Source: Perkinsus marinus ATCC 50983
Lineage: Eukaryota; Perkinsozoa; Perkinsida; Perkinsidae
NCBI RefSeq assembly: GCF_000006405.1
Contig: NW_003211409.1
Location: 358,867-422,866 of the forward strand
Direction of reading: 5' to 3'
Length of the DNA stretch: 64,000 nucleotides
Below, piece after piece: positions 59,826 to 64,000 of the stretch. Every line of letters starts with the position of its first letter. The stretch's first letter is position 1. The position numbers were made by a program, and so were the translations under genes. Under the pieces are notes generated by a model. The model made no database searches and was not told the origin of the DNA. It worked only from the letters and a program-made list of their open reading frames with translations.

Positions 59826-60242
59826 TTAGTATGATTCATCTACAGACGAGATCGACCAGAAGAACCCTGGCCGTCTGTAAGGATTCCTCACTGAGGAACA
59901 GCGACCACTGGTGGCTACCATGAGAACTATAAACCAACTAAAACAACCCGTGATCAAACACACGAGTAACGGTCGCAGTAGCTGTGCCGCCGTGTGAAAG
60001 TATGGAAGGAGGGGCATACGAATCAGAAGACTAATGGAGCCGATGAAGACCGCAATGCCCCCACCAAACACGAAGTCGCCTCTTCTAAATGTGGATGCAT
60101 GAGCAAAGTAATTACTATGAAAGGCGTTGCGGTCGTATAACGCTTTAGGTGTGAATGAGACGGCCTTTACATGGCACATACAACCTACACTGCAGTAGTA
60201 GTAGTGGTGGCTTTTGCCTATGCTAAGCCTCCTCATGAGCAT
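59826..60242 (-). CDS. Small protein with two membrane segments
   Basis: This single open frame of 138 codons starts MLMRRLSIGKSHHYYYCS. It has FHSNYFAHASTFRRGDFV, followed by hydrophobic segments FGGGIAVFIGSISLLI (about residues 60-75) and LLVCLITGCFSWFIVLMV (about 92-109), and a basic aromatic tail. The layout (short basic N-terminus, two helices) suggests a mitochondrial inner-membrane or ER protein. The family is not recognised. Confidence 0.45.
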   Translation of the reverse strand: MLMRRLSIGKSHHYYYCSVGCMCHVKAVSFTPKALYDRNAFHSNYFAHASTFRRGDFVFGGGIAVFIGSISLLIRMPLLPYFHTAAQLLRPLLVCLITGCFSWFIVLMVATSGRCSSVRNPYRRPGFFWSISSVDESY

Positions 60243-60324
60243 ACCCTCGGGAGGCTCCGGCCTGGAATGTCGAGTCGACCTTCCCCCCTGCTAAAGTTGA
60301 GCTCCTCCAACTGCATACGGTAGG

Positions 60325-61686
60325 CTACTCACCCGCTACCGGCCCCCAAATCCTCGCCTGGACTCGAGTGCGGTGGGCCGAGGCTGCCCTGTTGACGGTA
60401 GTGGTCGTAAGACTGGTCCGGAGCTGTTTGGTCTGTGGTTGGAACCTCGGCGCCAGGGGAGGCTTGCTTCCCACATCCACCGAAGTAACAACAACCGACT
60501 CAACCTGGGCGGAGGCGCTCACGCCGTTATCTTGTGGAGTACTAACAACCACAACGAAATCCGTACCGACCAAGGCTGGTCCGGCCCCACCTCGTGACAC
60601 TAGCTGTGACAGTCCTGGTGACTGCTGGAGCCTCAGCAACGTCGGCCGGTCGGGTATCGTCACGGTCGGTGCTAACCCAAAGTTTACACTTGAGACGAAG
60701 AACAGAGAGCTATATTGAACTCACAGATCCTCGATAGACTTCACCGTCCCGTCAATGCCAATTCTGATCCTTCTGACAACACGACCCTCAAGCTCTTTCG
60801 GGGGTGGGCCGAACCCCGGGAACTGCGTATTCGGGGCCAGAGGCGCCGTGAAGAACTGAACATTGGAGAGCTGCCAGGCACACCAAAAAGCCTCGACTTG
60901 CCTGTCGGCCCGGCGCGGTAGCCTCCCGTGAAACGGCCGTAGCCCCGGCAGATGGAAACAACATATTCCCCTTGCCCTCAGTCCCTGCAGAGTAGAAAGG
61001 CCACCTGTTGGTCCTGGTCTCGACTTGAGGCGATGGAGGGATCGACAGGCCAGCCGGCTGGTGGGACATGGTCACCTGTCTCGGCGGGGGAGGTTGAGGG
61101 GACTACTAATACGAGATTGGTCTGGAAGTTCGCCAACACACATTCCTACGAAGAACACAGGATTGTAGTCCCGATGAACCCGAGGTGTATTCTGCAACGA
61201 CGACGCCATAGGTGGCCTCCCCCCAAACTGATACCCAGGCCTGAATGCCTAAGAGGAACCTCGACAGTACGCTGAGGGTCTTCGAGTGATTACCGGGACC
61301 ACTTCAGTGGCTCGACGTACCACCGGTCGGCCAAGAGGAGTGCCACACTTAAAAGGTTCGAATTGTCCTCTGGGGGGTTGACATGAGCCAGCAGGGAAAG
61401 CCCCCGATGACGTAGGGGTAGGGTTCCCACCACGAGCCTAACAATGGAAGGGGTTATAAGTGCCACCAGGCACCGTCACGGGCACCTGCAACATGGACGC
61501 CCACGGGCCCTTGGCATCGAACGCTTGGAATTGACGAGGATTAATGGTGAGATTGGCCCTATGAGGAGTCACAGCTATCTGCGGGGCGCTTTGCATGGTC
61601 ATGGGACTGCTGCCAAGCTCCTCTAATGGGGTCGGCTTTGGCATCGGAGAGACAGCAGGCATTAGAGTATTACGCAATTCTAACAA
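60325..61686 (-). CDS. Disordered Pro/Thr-rich protein, unidentified
   Basis: Open minus-strand segments can be joined across short introns. The first reads SPMPKPTPLEELGSSPMTM with LTINPRQFQAFDAKGPWASM (about 61500-61650). Middle segments read FPAGSCQPPRGQFEPFKCG and PPAGWPVDPSIASS. The last reads TIPDRPTLLRLQQSPGLSQL and KPPLAPRFQPQTKQLRTSL, ending at 60325. Composition is Pro, Thr, Gln and Val rich with no folded domain recognised. In the middle part two frames stay open, so boundaries are approximate, and more than one gene is possible. From 61690 to 62150 nothing is recognised. Confidence 0.4.
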
Positions 61687-62151
61687 TACCCCCTCATGGT
61701 TTCACCCACCACACTAGGAAGTTTCCACTGATGACGACGATATGAAGTGGCAGAGCAAAGTAGTGACAGCCCCACGAGCTGATACCAATGACACCATAAC
61801 GAGGTACGTGTACGACGTGTGCCTCACTGATATTATACAGTTGAACGCTGCCGTCGGGAACAGCACCAGCATACTCTATCACTGAGGAATACGACAGAGT
61901 ATTATTAATATCTATTAACGCCTGGGCTATGATATTCATTGGGTCGGAAATATTCCTGTGGACATGGGAGATCGTCACTAAGGTCTATCCCCTATCACAA
62001 CTTGATATCAATAGAGGTCTATCCTTCATCATAATATCTGGTATCGATATTAGACTCGCCACTGGCAGGCTGCCAGCCACCCCTCCCCCTCAAGTATTGA
62101 CAGCACCTTTAGCCACGAAAAACGCAAGGGTCATGAATAGAAACTGAACAT

Positions 62152-63018
62152 TTAGATGGATCGTCCTGACAGTAAAGCGGTGGATGCCTCTCCCTTAACG
62201 CGCCGATCAAACTGCAGTAACACCCTCCGTACCACACCAGGCACATCTCTTTTACACCGTTCCAATAGTGAGCACACTAACGCTCTCAAATTCTGAACGA
62301 CCAACACCAATACACCTCACAAAACCGACCAAACCGACCTCGCCCGCCCCCGGCTGGACATTCATCGACGGTATAAAGTTAACCTTCGCATCACGGAACT
62401 CGTCCTCAGCATCCACTGAGTCAATCTGAGGCCACCAGTTGCTTCATCAGCACAGGTGATACCCTCACCGACGGAACACTGATCTCCCCTTTAGCCTCAC
62501 ACATTGACCTTCCTTTATCTATCGGAAGTGTAACCTGACCACTACATGAAACTCAAACACTCAACTGCGACTCACCTTGATATCAGCAGTAAGGCGAATC
62601 TCGTAAATGACGGTGACACCCTTTTGACTTACCGTTGCACTCACATCGCATTCCCTTACATGCACCTTCAAAATCCTAATATCAACATCATCCAGGCGAC
62701 CGCCACCCTCGAAGCTAACACTTCATAGTAGGAGTCGTTTCGCCTTCCCTCTCAGGGAAGTTTACACACTCCCAATTGCCAGAGTCTATCAAGTACTTGA
62801 TCGCCCATTTTGACAGATTCACCTCCGTCCACGAGGACGTTGCTGTCATCCCTAGTGAAAATACTAATACTATCAGTTTCACCCCCCCCCCCCCCTTGAA
62901 AGAGAAACGCTACACAACTACTCACTCCCTCATCGAAACTCGAATAGTAAACAACGTTCGACTGTAACGTAAAGCCATTCCGCAATTTTTTGGCGCGGTG
63001 ACGATTTTCCCTCATCAA
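62152..63018 (-). CDS. AHA1/Hch1-like Hsp90 co-chaperone
   Basis: The 5' exon is uncertain. A supportable exon reads SSWTEVNLSKWAIKYLIDSG (about 62830), joined over a 49-bp intron to GGGRLDDVDIRILKVHVREC and VSATVSQKGVTVIYEIRLT (about 62620). Then come GQCVRLKGEISVPS, DAEDEFRDAKVNFIPSMNV and NLRALVCSLLERCKRDVPG. A short tail ends SGRSI at 62152. The order matches the Aha1 N-terminal domain (NxxWxWxEKxxxxWxxxxL, KGKxxxxYEWxxxLxW, GxxxIPxxS, NLxxLMxxxxxxxxR), which stimulates Hsp90 ATPase. The C-terminal START-like half of Aha1 is missing, as in yeast Hch1. A C14 tract at 62882-62895 falls in an upstream intron. Confidence 0.68.
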
Positions 63019-63100
63019 ATGATCAAATCCATCTCAGTCCGCCAATATCGATTGTTGTACCTACTACAGCATAAACCCGAACCCCTGCCTCCTCACCAGC

Positions 63101-63754
63101 TTACGGTCCAAGCCTGGGTACTTCCGGATGGTCCTGCTCTTCATCCTGACCATCCCACGTCAAGGGAACTCGGGGATAGAACGCAACCTACGATTTACAC
63201 CGTCCCGACCAACTATCGCCTTCAATACTACCAGTGCATCCTCAGCGCCAATATACAGAGAGTTGTACACCCGCCAGTAGCACTCCCTCACTCTTCGGGC
63301 TGGATGCCAAAGCCCTTGCACTACATACCTGAATATGTAACATCACTAGGCACAACCAAAGGCTACGTTGAAACCTACTGTAAGACCCGGCAAGGACCAA
63401 TGCTAACTCGCATAGCATCCATAGCATCAAAGAACGCCTATAAACGAGAACTACATATCCAACTACCACCCCGAGAGAGCTGCACCTGTATCATATGAGG
63501 GGCCGTCTCGAAGATATTGGGGAAAATATAATTCATCAAATGTTCCAAACACTCCTCTTGGCCCAGCGCATGTACGCCTGCAATACCAACAGCAATACAA
63601 CCCGCCCCACATGTACAGTGAGCAATCACCTAATGCCATATGCTTAACGGCCCAGGTAGCAGTCTGGCGATGAACTAGATCTCTATCAATAAGTGCATCC
63701 TCGAACAGGGGCGTCACCGCGTGGACATAGTCCTTACCCATCTCGCCGATATAC
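63101..63754 (-). CDS. SF3B1: Splicing factor SF3B1, 3' end (partial)
   Basis: These are the last exons of the U2 snRNP subunit that clamps the branch-site duplex. They read [93 protein letters not shown] and [18 protein letters not shown]. The tail ends PRLGP at 63101 and replaces the human IRYELDYIL end. Identity to human SF3B1 in the HEAT repeats is high. The gene continues off the window. The intron running from 63755 past position 64000 carries repeat copy F. Confidence 0.95.
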
Positions 63755-63837
63755 CTGGTACACAGTAGACCTGTTACCCTTCTAGTTGCATACAGACTAA
63801 TCATTCTAATGCGACCATCGCATCGATCGACAAGTGC

Positions 63838-63893
63838 TCAGTGTTGGTGTATATGTTCGCTTACCTCAACTGAGCTCAGGCTCATATCCTCAC
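63838..63893 (-). repeat. Dispersed intronic repeat, copy F
   Basis: The reverse complement reads GTGAGGATATGAG, then CCTGAGCTCAGTTGAGG, then TAAGCGAACATATACACCAACACTG split over its length, matching copies D and E. It lies in an SF3B1 intron, in the same orientation as the gene. Confidence 0.8.
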
Positions 63894-64000
63894 TAGTCAT
63901 AGATCTTCATATACAGCGTAGAAGTGCACAAAAACAAAAAAGAAATTCCAAAAATTTCTAGAATTTTCGTGTAGTCACCAACACGTTTTTCGACTAAGCG

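Overview
This is nuclear DNA of a protist, most likely an alveolate of the Perkinsus/dinoflagellate side. That placement is an inference. It rests on intron-rich genes with many GT-AG introns of only about 45-60 bp and loose donors, an AP2-type DNA-binding protein, flagellar outer-arm docking and EF-hand proteins, and a triosephosphate isomerase with an N-terminal hydrophobic leader. There are no bacterial operons, no CRISPR, and no retroviral or Polinton remains that I could recognise. Two runs of exactly 100 N (20188-20287, 40124-40223) are scaffold joins.

Layout. 0-2.2 kb: a secreted-protein gene lying between two 203-bp direct repeats. 2.8-6.2 kb (minus): an outer-dynein-arm docking-type coiled-coil gene. 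7-11.5 kb (plus): a small unresolved gene, a tRNA-Pro(UGG) and a long coiled-coil gene. 13.1-20.6 kb (plus): a DEAH-box RNA helicase with dsRBD-like segments and very long introns. 20.9-22.1 kb: an NTMT1-type N-terminal methyltransferase. 23.4-31.2 kb: an EF-hand gene, an unidentified gene, a MED8-like candidate, a questin-oxidase-like membrane protein and an F-box/TPR protein. 31.7-34.1 kb (minus): a DDX5/Dbp2 helicase. 34.5-39.3 kb (minus): unresolved genes, including an ATG13-like candidate and a gene made of repeated acidic exons. 40.9-42.1 kb: triosephosphate isomerase. 42.6-48.5 kb (minus): an ankyrin protein with a C-terminal membrane segment and two tandem CDF/ZnT zinc transporters. 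49.6-53.4 kb: a NUP98 nucleoporin with GLFG repeats, a Gle2-binding motif and a C-terminal domain. 53.7-63.8 kb (minus): FEN1, ATG101, an AP2-domain protein, a flagellar EF-hand protein, a two-membrane-segment protein, a Pro/Thr-rich protein, an AHA1/Hch1-like Hsp90 co-chaperone and the 3' end of SF3B1.

Most genes are unrelated housekeeping functions: RNA processing, DNA repair, nuclear transport, metal transport, autophagy and flagella. The most unusual features are a dispersed repeat family found repeatedly inside otherwise short-intron genes (introner-like or MITE-like), a NUP98 whose autocleavage residues are replaced, and the pairing of ATG101 with an ATG13-like HORMA candidate. Exon joins were made by eye from reading frame, splice sites and family similarity. 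Starts of several minus-strand genes remain uncertain.
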